Origin: Chrysoporthe austroafricana
Taxonomy: Eukaryota > Ascomycota > Sordariomycetes > Diaporthales > Cryphonectriaceae
NCBI GenBank assembly: GCA_001051155.2
Contig: JYIP02000003.1
Span: forward strand, 868,001-932,000
DNA: 64,000 nucleotides
Direction: 5' to 3'
The translations under genes were made by a program, and so were the position numbers. Under the pieces are notes generated by a model, which made no database searches, was not told the DNA's origin, and saw nothing but the letters and a program-made list of their open reading frames with translations. Every line of letters starts with the position of its first letter. Position 1 is the stretch's first letter. Below, piece by piece: positions 46,101 through 58,521 of the stretch.

Positions 46101-49100
46101 GAATGAGATGGTCAAATTGTCGCGGTTTGTTCCCTCAGGCGACGCTGGATTGAATGGCCGGGGCGTCGCCTTGATGCTCAAGGACAGGTCGACCAAACCG
46201 CCCGCGCAGGCGACTGTTCCAGCTCCTGCGGACGGCGAATCAGTTGAGCCTGCTGTTCAGGCCCTGACCGAAGAGCTCTCGATTAGTGATGTGAAGCAAA
46301 CAACGGAGACTGCAGACAAGGAGATGGCTGATGCAACCCGGTCTTCCCCAGTCGAGTCGAGGCGACCCGTCGTTGAGAATCCTGATGGCGTGGTCCACTT
46401 TCTGCTTTGCGAGCTACTGAACTACCGAGAGGTCCTTGACAAGGAGCCGTCAGATGCGGCAAAGGAGCATGTCACTCCTGATGACGCCACTCCCGGCACG
46501 CCAAGTGGTGAGTCCCCGCCGCTCGATGATCCAGCTGGGGACAAGGACAAGAAGAGCCCGAAGACTCCATTCAGAGCCGAGGAGCACCCTATCTTTGTAT
46601 ACAGGTGCTTCTTGCTTAACTGCCTGGCCGAGTTATTACAGAGTTACACTCGCACCAAGATGGAGTTCATCAACTTCAAGCGCAGCGCGCCAATGTTCGC
46701 CAACACGCCGGTCAAACCCCGAGCGGGCGTTCTCAACTATCTTCTTCAGGATCTTCTCTGCATGAGCAGTCTCACATCTCCGCTGGACAGCGTAGCGGCA
46801 AAGAAGAAAGCTGCAACGTCCGAACAGGCCCGTCAAGTTCTTGTGGCTCTGGTCGCGAAGACCACCGAGAAGCCGGTTGACCGAAGCCGTGACCGTTTCG
46901 ACTATGATGATGATCCTGACCTCTTGTTTGTGCGCAAGTGGGTTTTGGACATGATACTCCGTGCCTATAAGGACGCCGCCACACCTCATGAGCCTTTCGA
47001 CGTGAGATACGCGAAGCTACTGTCTCTGGCCGAGCTCATGCTAAGCATGATTGGCGAAAAGGACCGCGATTCCCCTAACCCCCGAGCCTCTGACCCATCA
47101 GCACAGCTCAAGCGCCTGATGTACGAGAAGGGCTTCCTTCCAGCGCTCACGGCATCTGTCGCAGACATTGACCTCACTTTCCCTGGCGTCAAGCGGACGA
47201 TCAAGTACATCCTCCGTGTTCTGCAGGTCATGACAAGCACAGCCATCTCACTCAGCCAGGCTAATCTCCTCCCTTCTGGTCCTCAAGATAGTCTCGAGGA
47301 TGAAATTGCGTCTGTCTCATCCCTCTCCGATTTGGATGACGAGCGAGAGGAAACTCCGGATCTCTATCGCAACTCAGCCTTGGGCATGCTAGAGGCTGGT
47401 CGTGAAGATGATTTCGAAGATGATTCGGATGAAGACGGTAAGTTCGCCCCTACGCAGGTGCCGTGTCGATTGTGATCAGTGAAAGTAACATCTCTCCCAG
47501 AAGACGAGGAGATGGACTATGAGGACGACTACCCCGAAGAGCTGGACTACGGTGACGAAATGTCCCAGGACGGCGAAGAGGATGTCAGCGATGAGGATGA
47601 AGAGCTTGGTGAGATGGGTGATATTGAGGGGCTCCCCGGGCACCCCGTCGGCGTTGAAGTCATCATGGAGGACGACGACGATGAAGACGAGGACGAGGAC
47701 GAGGACGAGGAAATGGAGGACGACGATGACCTCAGTGAAGACGATGACGGAGATGAGGATGATGATGCCGGCTCGGAAGAGATGGACGACCTCGAGGATC
47801 GCATAGAGATTGTTGACGAGGAGGGCAATCCTATCGCCGACGACGGCGCACCCGGCTGGGAGGCTGAGACAACAGACGACGACGTAGGCGACGATGCAGA
47901 TGACGGCGAAGACTACGACGATGGCGTTCAAGATCTGGACGAGCTGGCTGATGTGCCAAACCAACTTCACGGTTTGCATGACCTTATGGAGAGCCAAGAT
48001 ATGGATGGCCACCACCATCACCACCACCACCATCACCATCACATCTTGGCTGATGAAGGCTTTGGCTTCGGTGCGGACAGATACGACGACGAGGGGGAAG
48101 AAGATGACGGTGAGTGCCCCTATACATGACTTTGTTTGGAACGGAGTGCCCATCACCCATCCATTGCCGACGCCGCATTCACTGACTTCTCCTGACAGAT
48201 GAAGAGGAGGAAGAAGACGAGCAGATCGACGTCGATGACGATTACATCTACGATTACACCCGTGAGTAGAGACAATCAGGATCGTGAAGTACTTGTTGCT
48301 GACAAGCCGGTGGGCCAGGACCTGGAGAAGATGCTCCCCCTCCTGCCATGCCATCTGGTCTAGGTTGGGATTCCCTCGTTGCGGATCGCGGTCCTCCGCG
48401 CCGCCACCGTCCCTTCCCCGTAGGGCCTTTCATTGTGGGACCTCGCGCGGCTGATCCACTGAGTGGTATGTCTTCTCGTGAACTGGAAATTGAACTGATC
48501 AGGCGCGACGCCCGAGCCCTCGAACAAGAAATGGGGGCGCTTCTGTCAGGACTCATTCGCAATCGCCATACTGATCCTGCGACAGACTTCCGCAGCTATT
48601 TCCGGACTGGACGGCCCTCCGGCCCTACGGCCAACGCAGAGGACGGTCTGAATCCTCTGCTCCGCCGTGGTAACAACAATGGCCGCGAGCTCCCCTCGCG
48701 CCCGTCTGCCTCGTTCTTGTCGCGGGGCGGTCTGCCACACTTCTTTGACAATCCCATGCACATCCTGAACGATCTGATGGCCAGTTTGCCTCCAGGCATC
48801 ACACCTCCCCGGGCTTTCTCTCTTCACATTACGCAAGCCCAAGGTCCCCGCGCAGAGACCCTCGAACTGGGCGGAACCACGCGAATTTCGCACAGCCACC
48901 ATGTACGAAGTGAGGCTCGGCGCGACGTGTTTCAGGAACCGCAGCAGGCTGTCACCTTCACGCCAGTGACAACCGATCAGCGGTGGTTGGAAGAGGCCCG
49001 AGTCGTCTTTTCCCATACCTACCAAGAAAAGGCAGCCCGGTTGAATACTTACATCTGGGCCAAGCTCACACCTCAAGCTGCCGAGCAAGAGAAGAAAGCA

Positions 49101-52100
49101 AAGGCAGAGGAAGCCGAGCGCCGTCGTAAAGAGGAAGAAGAGCAGCAGAAGCGGCTTGAAGAGGAGAGAAAGGCGCGCGAAGCCAAAGAGGCGGAAGAGA
49201 AGGCAGCCCGGGAGAAGGCGGAAGCTGAGGAACGCGAGCGCCGTGAGCGTGAGGCTGCTGAAGCAGCAGCCCAGGCTGCGGAGAACGAAGGCCAGACTGT
49301 TGAGGGGTCTGAGGACGCTGAGCCGCAAGCTATGGAAGGCGTCGAGACGGCCGAAGACGCTCCTCAGCCAGAAGCAGAAACTGCAGCACCGCAAGCTCGC
49401 ATTTACACCACCATCAGGGGCGAACAGGTCGACATCACCGAGCTAGGAATCGACCGAGACTACATGGAGGCTTTGCCCGATGAAATCCGCGAGGAAGTGA
49501 TCGCACAGACTATCACCTCTCGACGCACCGAGGCTCGTGAAGCAGCTGCGACCTCAGGAAATCCCGCCGCTGAACAGGGAGAAGCCTACCAGGAGTTCCT
49601 TGACGCTCTTCCTGAGCACCTCAGGATCGAGATAGTGCAGACAGAACGACAGGAACGCCGGCGTATCGAGCGAGAAACCGCGCGTCGCGCTGCAGCTGCC
49701 AGCGGCCAGGCCGCAGCGGCTCAAGACATGGACACAGCAAGCATCTTGGCAAGTCTCAACCCTGCATTGCGACAACAAGTTCTTCTGGAGCAGGGCGACC
49801 AGATTATGGACCAACTTCCCCCGGATATGGCGGCTGAAGCTAGAGCCTTGAACGAACGCGTGCGTGGCTCTTATATCCCTCGCGTGCGCGACTCAAGTCG
49901 TAATGTCGCCGAGCCGACTCCCGGAAACGAGATCAAGATTCAACGCCGTACTGTCGTGCAGATGCTAGACAAGGCTGGCGTCGCAACACTCCTCCGTCTT
50001 ATGTTCGTCAGCCAACAAGGACCTATTCGCAGTCATCTATTCCGTGTTTTAGGCGATATCTGCGAGAACCGGCAGAACCGTCTTGAAGTTATCGGCTCGC
50101 TGCTGCAGATTCTCCAATTCGGCAGCACCGACATGGAAGCCGTGGAGCGCAGCTTCAGTGCCCTGTCCCTAAAGGCTAAGCAACCCAAGGAGAAGGATGT
50201 CAAGGACGTCAAGGATTCCAAGGAACCCAAAGACTTAAAGACCCCTCAGAGTCTGAAGCGAACCCTTACGAGCATCAGCGCTGGCAATAACATTCAGCAG
50301 AACTCAGAAATATCGCCGCTGCTGGTGGTTCAGCAATGCCTTGATCTACTTGTTGAGCTCTCAAGCAGGAACCCTCACGTCCCGTCCTTGTTCCTGACTG
50401 AGAACGACCCCATTCCAAACTCCTTGAAGCAGGCTCACAGCCGCAAGGGCAAATCCAAGGAATTGAAGGCACACAAGTATGCCATTAATTCACTGCTTCA
50501 CCTACTCGACCGCGATCTCGTTATGGAGAGCTCTACTGTAATGCAGCTTCTTGTGGACCTTCTGAACAAGGTGACCTTACCACTTCAAGCACTTGAGCGT
50601 CGCCGCAAGGAGGCCGAAGAAGAGGCCAAGAGGGCTGCAGAACAGGCGAAGGAGACAGAAAAGGTTAATGGGGGAGCGGAACAAGCGACCAATAATGGCG
50701 CCGCCGAGAATACGCAGGACCCCTCCAACGCGCCGGCTGAAGCATCGGCAGGGATTAGCTCCGATACAGCTGGAGACAAAGGGGCGCAGACAACTGAGCA
50801 GAAGAAAGTTCGGCAGCTTCAGCCTCCGCTGATTCCTCCTGAAAACTTGAAGCTGGTGGTCAAGGTCTTCGTTGCCCGAGAATGCAGCTCCAAGACATTC
50901 CAGAACACGATCTCGACTATCAAGAACCTGTCCAACATCCCAGATGCTAAACAAGTCTTCGGGAAGGAGCTGGTGAAGCAGGCACAAATTCTCAGTAAGA
51001 ACATTGTGTCTGATCTTGACGAGCTTCTGCCCCATATTGAGAAGGCCGAATCTGGCACTGAGATCCAGGGATTGGCGCTGGCCAAGTTCTCACCCGGTGC
51101 CTCGGAGCAGAACAAGCTTCTGCGTGTCCTAACAGCGCTGGACCACCTTTTCGAGACCAAGAAGGATGGCAATCGGGATGCAGGCGATATCGCTTTAGCT
51201 GACGAGAAGTCGAGCTTACTCATGACACTCTACCACAACGAGATCTTCAATAAGATGTGGGAGAAGCTGAGTGCCTGCCTCTCGGCCATCCGCCAACGCG
51301 ACAACATGATCAATGTCGCAACCATCCTTCTTCCTCTGATCGAGTCACTGATGGTCGTCTGCAAGAACACTACTCTTGAGGATGCACCGCAATCCGTAAT
51401 CAACAAGGATACAGTACTGTCCAGCCCTGAACCGGACGATACTATGGCGGGCTTGTTCTTCAGCTTCACTGATGCGCACCGGCGGGTTCTTAACGAACTC
51501 GTTCGCCAGAACAACAAGCTCATGTCCGGGACATTTTCTCTTCTCGTGAAGAATCCCAAGGTGCTCGAGTTTGACAACAAGCGCAGCTACTTCACCCGTA
51601 CGGTTCATGCTAAGAACAATGGGCAGTCTCGCCCTTCTTATCCGTCTTTAAGTGTTGGAGTTCGGCGCGACAGCGTATTTCACGACTCGTACAGAAACCT
51701 TGCGTTCAAGTCTGACGAGGAGGTGAAATACGGCAAGCTCAACGTGCGCTTCCATGGAGAAGAAGGCGTTGATGCAGGAGGCGTAACCCGAGAATGGTTC
51801 CAGGTTCTCACAAGGGCCATGTTCGATCCCAACTACGTGCTCTTCACCCCTGTATCGTCAGACCGCACGACTTTCCACCCGAACAAGAGCAGCTCTATCA
51901 ACGATGAGCACTTGAATTTCTTCAAGTTCATCGGGAGGATCATTGGCAAAGCTGTCTACGAGGGACGCCTTCTGGACTGCTACTTCAGTCGTGCTGTGTA
52001 CAAGCGAATTCTCGGCAAACAAGTGTCCGTCAAGGATATGGAGTCATTCGATCCCGACTTCTATCGAAACCACTCGTGGATGCTCGAGAACGACATCACA

Positions 52101-52789
52101 GGCACCGTGTATGAGACCTTCTCTGTCGAGGAAGACGAATTTGGAGCGAAGGTCACCGTCGACCTGATTGAGAACGGTCGCAACATCGACGTGACCAATG
52201 AGAACAAGCATGAGTATGTGCGCCTCATCGTCGAGCACAAACTTCTGTCGTCGGTCAAGGAGCAGATGGACTACTTCCTCAAGGGCTTCCACGGGATCAT
52301 CCCCGCGGACCTCATCTCCATTTTTAATGAACAGGAGTTGGAGCTCTTGATTTCTGGTCTTCCAGATATTGACGTGGACGATTGGAAGAGCAACACCGAG
52401 TACACAAACTACACGGCCGCTTCTCAACAGATCCAATGGTTCTGGCGCGCCGTGCGCGCGTTTGACAAGGAGGAGCGTGCCAAGCTTCTACAGTTTGTCA
52501 CGGGAACGTCCAAGGTGCCTCTCAACGGTTTCAAGGAGCTCGAGGGCATGAACGGCATTCAGCGCTTCAACATTCACCGTGATTACGGTAACAAAGACCG
52601 CCTGCCAAGTTCTCATACGTGCTTCAATCGTAAGTTGACTCGTCTCTACGATAACCCTTGTTCAAGATAGGTTTGCTGACCTGACGTCTTACAGAGCTCG
52701 ACCTCCCGGAGTATGAGAGCTACGATGCTCTTCGCAGCCAGCTGCTGAAGGCTATCACTGCCGGCAGCGACTACTTCGGTTTCGCGTAA
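40194..52789 (+). CDS. tom1: TOM1/HUWE1-family HECT E3 ubiquitin ligase
   Basis: Six exons: 40194-40241, 40306-47437, 47501-48109, 48199-48261, 48319-52629 and 52695-52789 (4085 residues). A giant E3 that transfers ubiquitin through a thioester on a HECT cysteine. N-terminal armadillo-like regions correspond to the DUF908/DUF913 segments (for example SPWLKDFVQAA near the start and NRSRICKALMGGPEARQQAL). A very acidic region (about residues 2394-2618) contains an uninterrupted His11 tract (2564-2574). Three UBM-like LP-x-x-(I/L)R-x-E motifs follow around residues 3000, 3045 and 3095 (e.g. LPDEIREEVIAQ), plus a Glu/Arg-rich helix. The HECT domain is about 3696-4085: NPKVLEFDNKRSYF, VRFHGEEGVDAGGVTREW, GRIIGKAVYEGRLLDCYF, catalytic Cys4052 in LPSSHTCFN, and terminal FGFA. 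Known roles in yeast: degradation of excess ribosomal proteins and histones. All introns are GT-AG; introns 2-5 share phase 1. Confidence 0.95.
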
Positions 52790-55289
52790 GGGAGGACTAC
52801 GGAACGGCGGCGTCTGAATATTTCTGGCATGCATGGATCGTCGGTCGTCGATAAACCAAAACGGGCTGTTTATTTGGGAACCGGTGTTCTGGGGGTTACG
52901 GAACAGCATGGGTTTGCAAGAATTGCTCACCCCACCACGTTGATTGTCTGGCCGGTCGAATATGTGTTGTACTCTGTTTATTCCGGCAGCGTCTTTTGCG
53001 CTCTATATTGCGCATACTCTGATGAGAGATACGGAAAGAAGGGAGGATGGATTATTTCGATCCGCATGAGGAGGCCCGGGGTTATCATCTTGGCTTCACC
53101 TACATACTTGGGACTGCGGCGGCGGCGGGGAGAGGGACGACACGGAAGCGGAGTGCAGGCCGCGGAAGTAGATTACTTTTCGCTGCTCGTCGTCAACAGA
53201 TCAGTGAGGCGGAATGCTAGAGATGTTAGTAAAAGTTGTCGTCTTTCCTGAGATGTGATGCTTGACGTGAGATGTGAGATGATCGCCGAGTTTGATGGTG
53301 GACGAGAGAGAGAAGAGAGAGACTATGTTTGGAACGTAAGGGAGTGCCCGGATTATTTAGGCCCTCTCAGCTTCTTTTGGATTTATGACGGGCGCGCCCT
53401 GCGCCGAGAAGGCGACCCGTCGTGGCCGTTGAGGTGGCCGGAGGAGTCACGTCAGCACAGCACTGTAGAGTGCGAGATAGCAGAGCATGGTGCGAGAATT
53501 CCGAGGCTTCGAGAATCAAAATGCCCGGTTGGTCTCCTCCTCCTCGAGGCGGGCGCTGATCTGTCGCCCAAGGGATGAATGGCATAGAAGATGCTAACTG
53601 ACCGTCATGGCACTCTGGTGGGAAGGGTTAGCAACAATGAACAGATAGGGATGCCCTCATCTCATTATAGCAGTAAGCTACTGCAGGCCTCCGAGTAGCG
53701 CCTGCTGCAGGGCCGAGGCACGCCGTAGGGAGATCTTGTCACTTTCCACGCTTACCTATGCGTGGTGGTGGCGTCGTCGTTCCCGGGAAGGGGAATGGCC
53801 CATCGCGGCGGGCCGCTTTTCGTTTCGTTTCAGTGCGTTTGGTCAAGCAAGTCAGACGCAGCGCCCCGGGTTCCTGACGTGCTGCGGGAAGGCAGGCCTG
53901 TGATCTTGGGGGCCAGGCTGCTACTATACTTACATGCAGGATCTCACCTACCCGGGCTCTCTCACTCACTGATCGCGAGCTCGGGGAAACTTACTCAGGA
54001 CGAGAAGGGCAGCACCCGCCTGGCTGGCTGCTTTCCCCAGGCGGAGATCTGCATACCGTGCATGGCGTGGGCTGGGAGGACGGACAGGGTACGGGGTACC
54101 AACATCGTGATGCGGTATACTTACGGGGACCCCCAGCGATCATCATTCTGCGCCGGTCAATGCGAAGAACGTTGCGGGGCCGGGATGGCCGCTCTAGATG
54201 CTGGCGTCCCTACGGAGCTGCCCACTCTGCCCCACCTCGAGCGCAACGGAGGGCTGCGCTAGGTGGTCTGTGAGGGCATAGGTTCCCTGTCTCCCCCCCT
54301 CCTCAAAAGTTTGGTGGTGATGGTGGTGGTGCTGGCGATATGCAGCCTGGAGAGGTGGGATGTTGAGAAAGGGGGTCGACGCTATACTAAAGGCCTGGGA
54401 CGAGGAAGAATCCGGGAACGGTAGGTAGGCACAGGTACCTCTGTCGACAGGATTGCCAGTGGTGTTGTGGTGTCCCGCGTGGCCTTGCCTGGCCACAGTG
54501 GCCAGAATCCTCCCGTCAGCAGCTGCACGTTTCGACCTTGACTATTTTCAGACGACGACAAGCCGACTGTCATCGTGTCACACGTCCGATTGCATCACGT
54601 CAACACGGTTATTGAACCCCTGAAGCTTTCTCCCTCCTCAATTTTTCTTTTCTTTTTTGCTTTTTTCTCTCTACGCGTGCTGCTGTACACCAACGTCGCC
54701 CGTGCCGGAGCTGTCGCTGGCCTCCCACCTCAGGAATCTAGTAGTTACCCGAATACCCAGATACTCCACCGGCCAACCGGCTTATCACACGACGGACATC
54801 CACGGTTCTCAGGAAGAGGTATCCACAGTCGACAACTACCCCTACCCTGACGCCAGAACTTCGACCACGACACCGCCTGGGTGCGTCGACTCTTTGCAGA
54901 TTCTACTACTACAACTACTTCTTCTTCTTCTTTGCACACCCGACTGTATACTACCTCCTACGTGTCGTGCAGGCGCAGACAAGAAACAATCAATCGCCTG
55001 GTGTGAATCGACGCCAGACGTTTCCCTCGACCCGAGCCAGTCACACACACATACACACGCACAGCACACACACGCCCTCGAGGCTGCTGCATGTCCGACT
55101 TGCTTCCCTCGATCCACTTCCGCCTCGCAACTCACATGGCCTGAACCTGCACGTTAGCTGTCAACAGCTATCTGCCCTGATCCGCCCTCCCCTTTTCTCC
55201 CACCGCGCGACCTCCCCGATCCAGACCCGCGAACCGCCGCCCTTGAGCTAAACAAACCCGAAATCGCCTCCCAGGCAGACCAATTCAGC
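52790..55289. other. intergenic, C/T-rich leader toward GYP5-like gene
   Basis: 2.5 kb between the TOM1 stop and the next start. The right third (about 54,590-55,289) is rich in CT, CA and TTC repeats and is probably the long leader of the next gene. No RNA gene, mobile element or protein-like frame was found. Confidence 0.55.
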
Positions 55290-58200
55290 ATGTCCGAACC
55301 CGCAGAGACAGCCGTCCTGTCTCCCGTCTCCCCCCATCTGGACAGGAGAGACTCCGAGTCTATGTCTGTTGCGGACTCGGACAAGGACACGGTACGCCTT
55401 CAAGCCTCCCAGCCTCCCAACAGCTAGCTGCTGGGCACATGTGTCCAAGCAGCAAGCGTGGCCTTTTGTTGCCAACATCATCATCACCACCACCAGCAGC
55501 ACTACCACCCTCTACCACCACCACCACAGCCCTAGTGGGCAGCTGTCCTTACAGGCCGCCGCCGCCGCCGCCGCCACCTCCCCTGTTCGTAACACGACAG
55601 GCCGCACGGCAGCCCACAGCATATGAGACAACACGCCATTGGTTGATACGAGAAATTACCTGATTTGTCCTGGTGCTAACGTGGCTGGCAAATTTCTGCA
55701 GGACAATTTCGAAGATGCCCGCGATGCTGCCCCTGAGTCCGCCTCCGTACGGTCTTTGACACAGCGGAGCACATCCAAACCTCCACCCGCCGAGGACGAG
55801 ATAAAAGAGGAGGAGAAGAAGGAAGAGCTCCAGGACGAGCACAAGGCTGCCTCCCCAGTCGACCCCGCGCCCGAGCACGAGCAGGTGCCGGAAGCAGAGT
55901 CGGGGCCAGGGCACGAGGCCGAGGCCGAGGCTGAGGCTGAGGCCAAGGACGAGTTTGAAGTGGTAGAGACCACGTCGATAGGGGACAGCGATGAGGTGAC
56001 GCTGGCTCAGCAGAGGTTGTCGGTTCAGTCTAACGGACAGCTCGACAACGTCAGCCTCGACGACGAGGATCTCAACGGAGAGCACAAAGGTCCATACACC
56101 GGGCAGCGCCTCTCCAAAAAGCTAGTTTGGCTGACAGGTCACACTACAGAAGTTGAGAAGGTCACCAACATAAGCACCAGTGAGCCTGAACCCGAGGCTC
56201 CGAAGAAGACCATCTCTCTCGGCAGCATAACGGGCTCGCTCCCGGCGATGCCCTGGTCCCCTGGGGCCCAGGGCTCTCCGACCAAAAGTCCTGACGCGCC
56301 GCCCGCTGCTGCTCCTGCGGCAGCCACGGTGCCCGGGGCGCCACCTGCCAACAGTGCACCGGCTGTCGCGGCGCCGCCGCCCTCGCGGAAGCTCGCTGGT
56401 GCCTTCTCCTGGCTGTCTAGGAGCTCGTCTAAGGACCTGACCAACGTGTCGCCGCCGGCAACCGCTAGGAGGAACACTGCCAGCTCGACGACCACGCTGA
56501 CGAGCAACCCCGAGATGCTGCTCGGCAAGCTGGACGAGGAGGGCGGGACTAAGAACGTGCGGCACAGCCTGAAAGACCGCTTCAAGGCGATGCGCATGAG
56601 GGAAGAGGCAGGCATCACAAGTCTTCCTGATGATGGCGACGCGAACGGCATCGCGAATCTGGTCAACAAGGGGCCGAATGGAGCACTCAGCTCGCCGACA
56701 GAGGAAAAAGAAGGCGGCGCTGTGCAGCCGCCGGCTTCACCGCGGCCGGCTCATGCTACCTTGGCGCCCGGAACTGCGTCAGGGGCCGCCGCCGGTCCGT
56801 CGACCCTCTCGGATGAACCCGTGGACTGGGACCTATGGCAGTCTGTGGTATACGAAGGGCCAGCAGCTGTGGCCAAGACAAGCGCGGAGGAGCTGCGCAA
56901 GGCCACTGCAGCAGGCATCCCGAGCGCGATCCGCGGCGTGATATGGCAGGTCCTAGCACAGAGCCAGAGCGAAGAGCTGGAGGCCGTCTACCGTGAGCTG
57001 GTCGCTAGGGGCACAGACAAGGAGAAGGACCGACAGAGCAACGGCTCGCCGGCCGGTAGCAATGGCAGCACGCCAGCACCCGGGTCGTCGGCATCGTCTG
57101 TACACTCTGTGGGGCCGGGGTCCCAACCGCCTTCTCCTCCGCCGAAGGACACCCCGAAGGACGAAACAGCGCAGAAGAAGAAAAAGAAGGAGGACGCGGC
57201 GATGATCCAAAGGCTTGAGAAGACCATCCGGAGGGACCTGGGGCAACGGACGGCGTACTCCAAGTTCGCTGCCGCACAGGGCCTGCAGGAGGGTCTTTTT
57301 GGCGTGTGCAAGGCGTACGCCCTCTACGACGAGGAGGTTAGCTACGCCCAGGGCATGAATTTTCTCATCATGCCCCTTCTGTTCAACGTAAGGCGCTCCC
57401 TCTGTAGATGCCCTCCGGAAACCGAGAACTGACAGCGATGCAGATGTCTGAGGAAGAAGCATTCTGCCTTCTCGTCAAGTTGATGAACAACTATCACCTT
57501 CGGGACCTTTTCATCCATGATATGCCTGGCCTGCACATGCATCTGTACCAATTCGAGAGGTTACTCGAAGATACTGAACCAGCCCTGTACTGTCACCTGA
57601 GGCGGCGAGGCATCTCGCCTCACCTGTACGCCACGCAGTGGTTCCTTACCTTGTTCTCCTACCGCTTCCCCCTCCAACTTGTCCTCCGTATCTACGACCT
57701 CATCTTGTCCGAAGGGCTGTCGGCTATCCTCAAGTTCGGCATCGTCCTGATGCAGAAGAACAGCCACACTCTTTTGGAAATGACGGACATGGCACAGCTC
57801 ACGACCTACCTCCGGGATCGCTTATTTGACGTCTACATCGAGTCGGCACCGACCGCCAACAGCATACTGGAAAATGGCTTCTTCGGCAGTTCGACGTCTA
57901 GTATGGACAAAGAGGTCTACCGAGCAGACCAGCTCGTCCACGACGCCTGCGAGGTGAAGCTCACGCCCGACATCCTCCAGGCCTGGCGGGTGGAATGGGA
58001 GGAGAAGACCCGCGAAGAAAAGGAGCGCCAGCAGGAGGTTGACACACTGCGGTCGCAGAACACCAGCTATGCGGCCAAGATCCGCAAGCTGGAGGAGCGG
58101 CTGCAGGCCGTCGACCGGGAGCAGGCGGACCTGGCGACGGAGCTGGTGCGCACAAAGGTGGAGAACGAAGAGCTGAAGGACCAGAACGAGTCGCTCACAG

Positions 58201-58521
58201 GCCAGGTGCGGGAGCTCAAGATCGTCATCGAGAAGCAGCCCGCCGAGATCGAGGACCAGTGGAAGCTCGAACGGGATGCGCTCATCGAGCGCAACCAGCG
58301 CGTGCACGAGGAGAACGAGAAGGTCGAGAAGGAGATGGCGGAGCTGGAGGAGCAGCTCGTGCAGACGAAAATGCAGTACGCGGAGGTAAGCATCCGGCGC
58401 CCCACAACCCTCACGACACGCATGCAGCGGGACCCCCGACGGCTGACAGCACACACAGATAAATTCCCAGCATGAGACCCTCCAGAGGAAATGGAACGAC
58501 CTCAAGCGGACGTTCGCATAG
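55290..58521 (+). CDS. gyp5: TBC-domain Rab GTPase-activating protein, GYP5/EVI5-like
   Basis: Exons 55290-55391, 55702-57387, 57444-58385 and 58459-58521 give 930 residues. All introns are phase 0 and GT-AG; the first is 310 nt. A disordered Glu/Ala/Pro/Ser-rich N-terminal half precedes the TBC domain (about residues 440-760), which begins AGIPSAIRGVIWQVLAQ. A low-complexity insert of about 65 residues follows, then the arginine-finger region IRRDLGQRTAYSKF (near 543), the glutamine-finger motif YAQGMNFLIMPLLFN (near 581), EEEAFCLLVKLMNNY, and YATQWFLTLFSYRFPLQLV. The last 150 residues form a long coiled coil of Glu/Lys/Gln heptads. This resembles yeast Gyp5 and animal EVI5, which act on Ypt1/Rab-type GTPases in secretion. 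The exact substrate is unknown, and the short name is by resemblance. Confidence 0.85.
55392..55701 (+). other. first intron of the GYP5-like gene, triplet-rich
   Basis: 310 nt, GT donor and CTGCAG acceptor, phase 0. It contains runs of CAT/CAC/ACC and (GCC)7 at 55,555-55,575. The frames read as Pro/Thr/Ser strings and are not coding. Confidence 0.8.
55555..55575. repeat. (GCC)7 trinucleotide repeat in an intron
   Basis: Seven perfect GCC units inside the first intron of the GYP5-like gene, preceded by imperfect CAC/ACC repeats at about 55,480-55,530. Confidence 0.9.
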
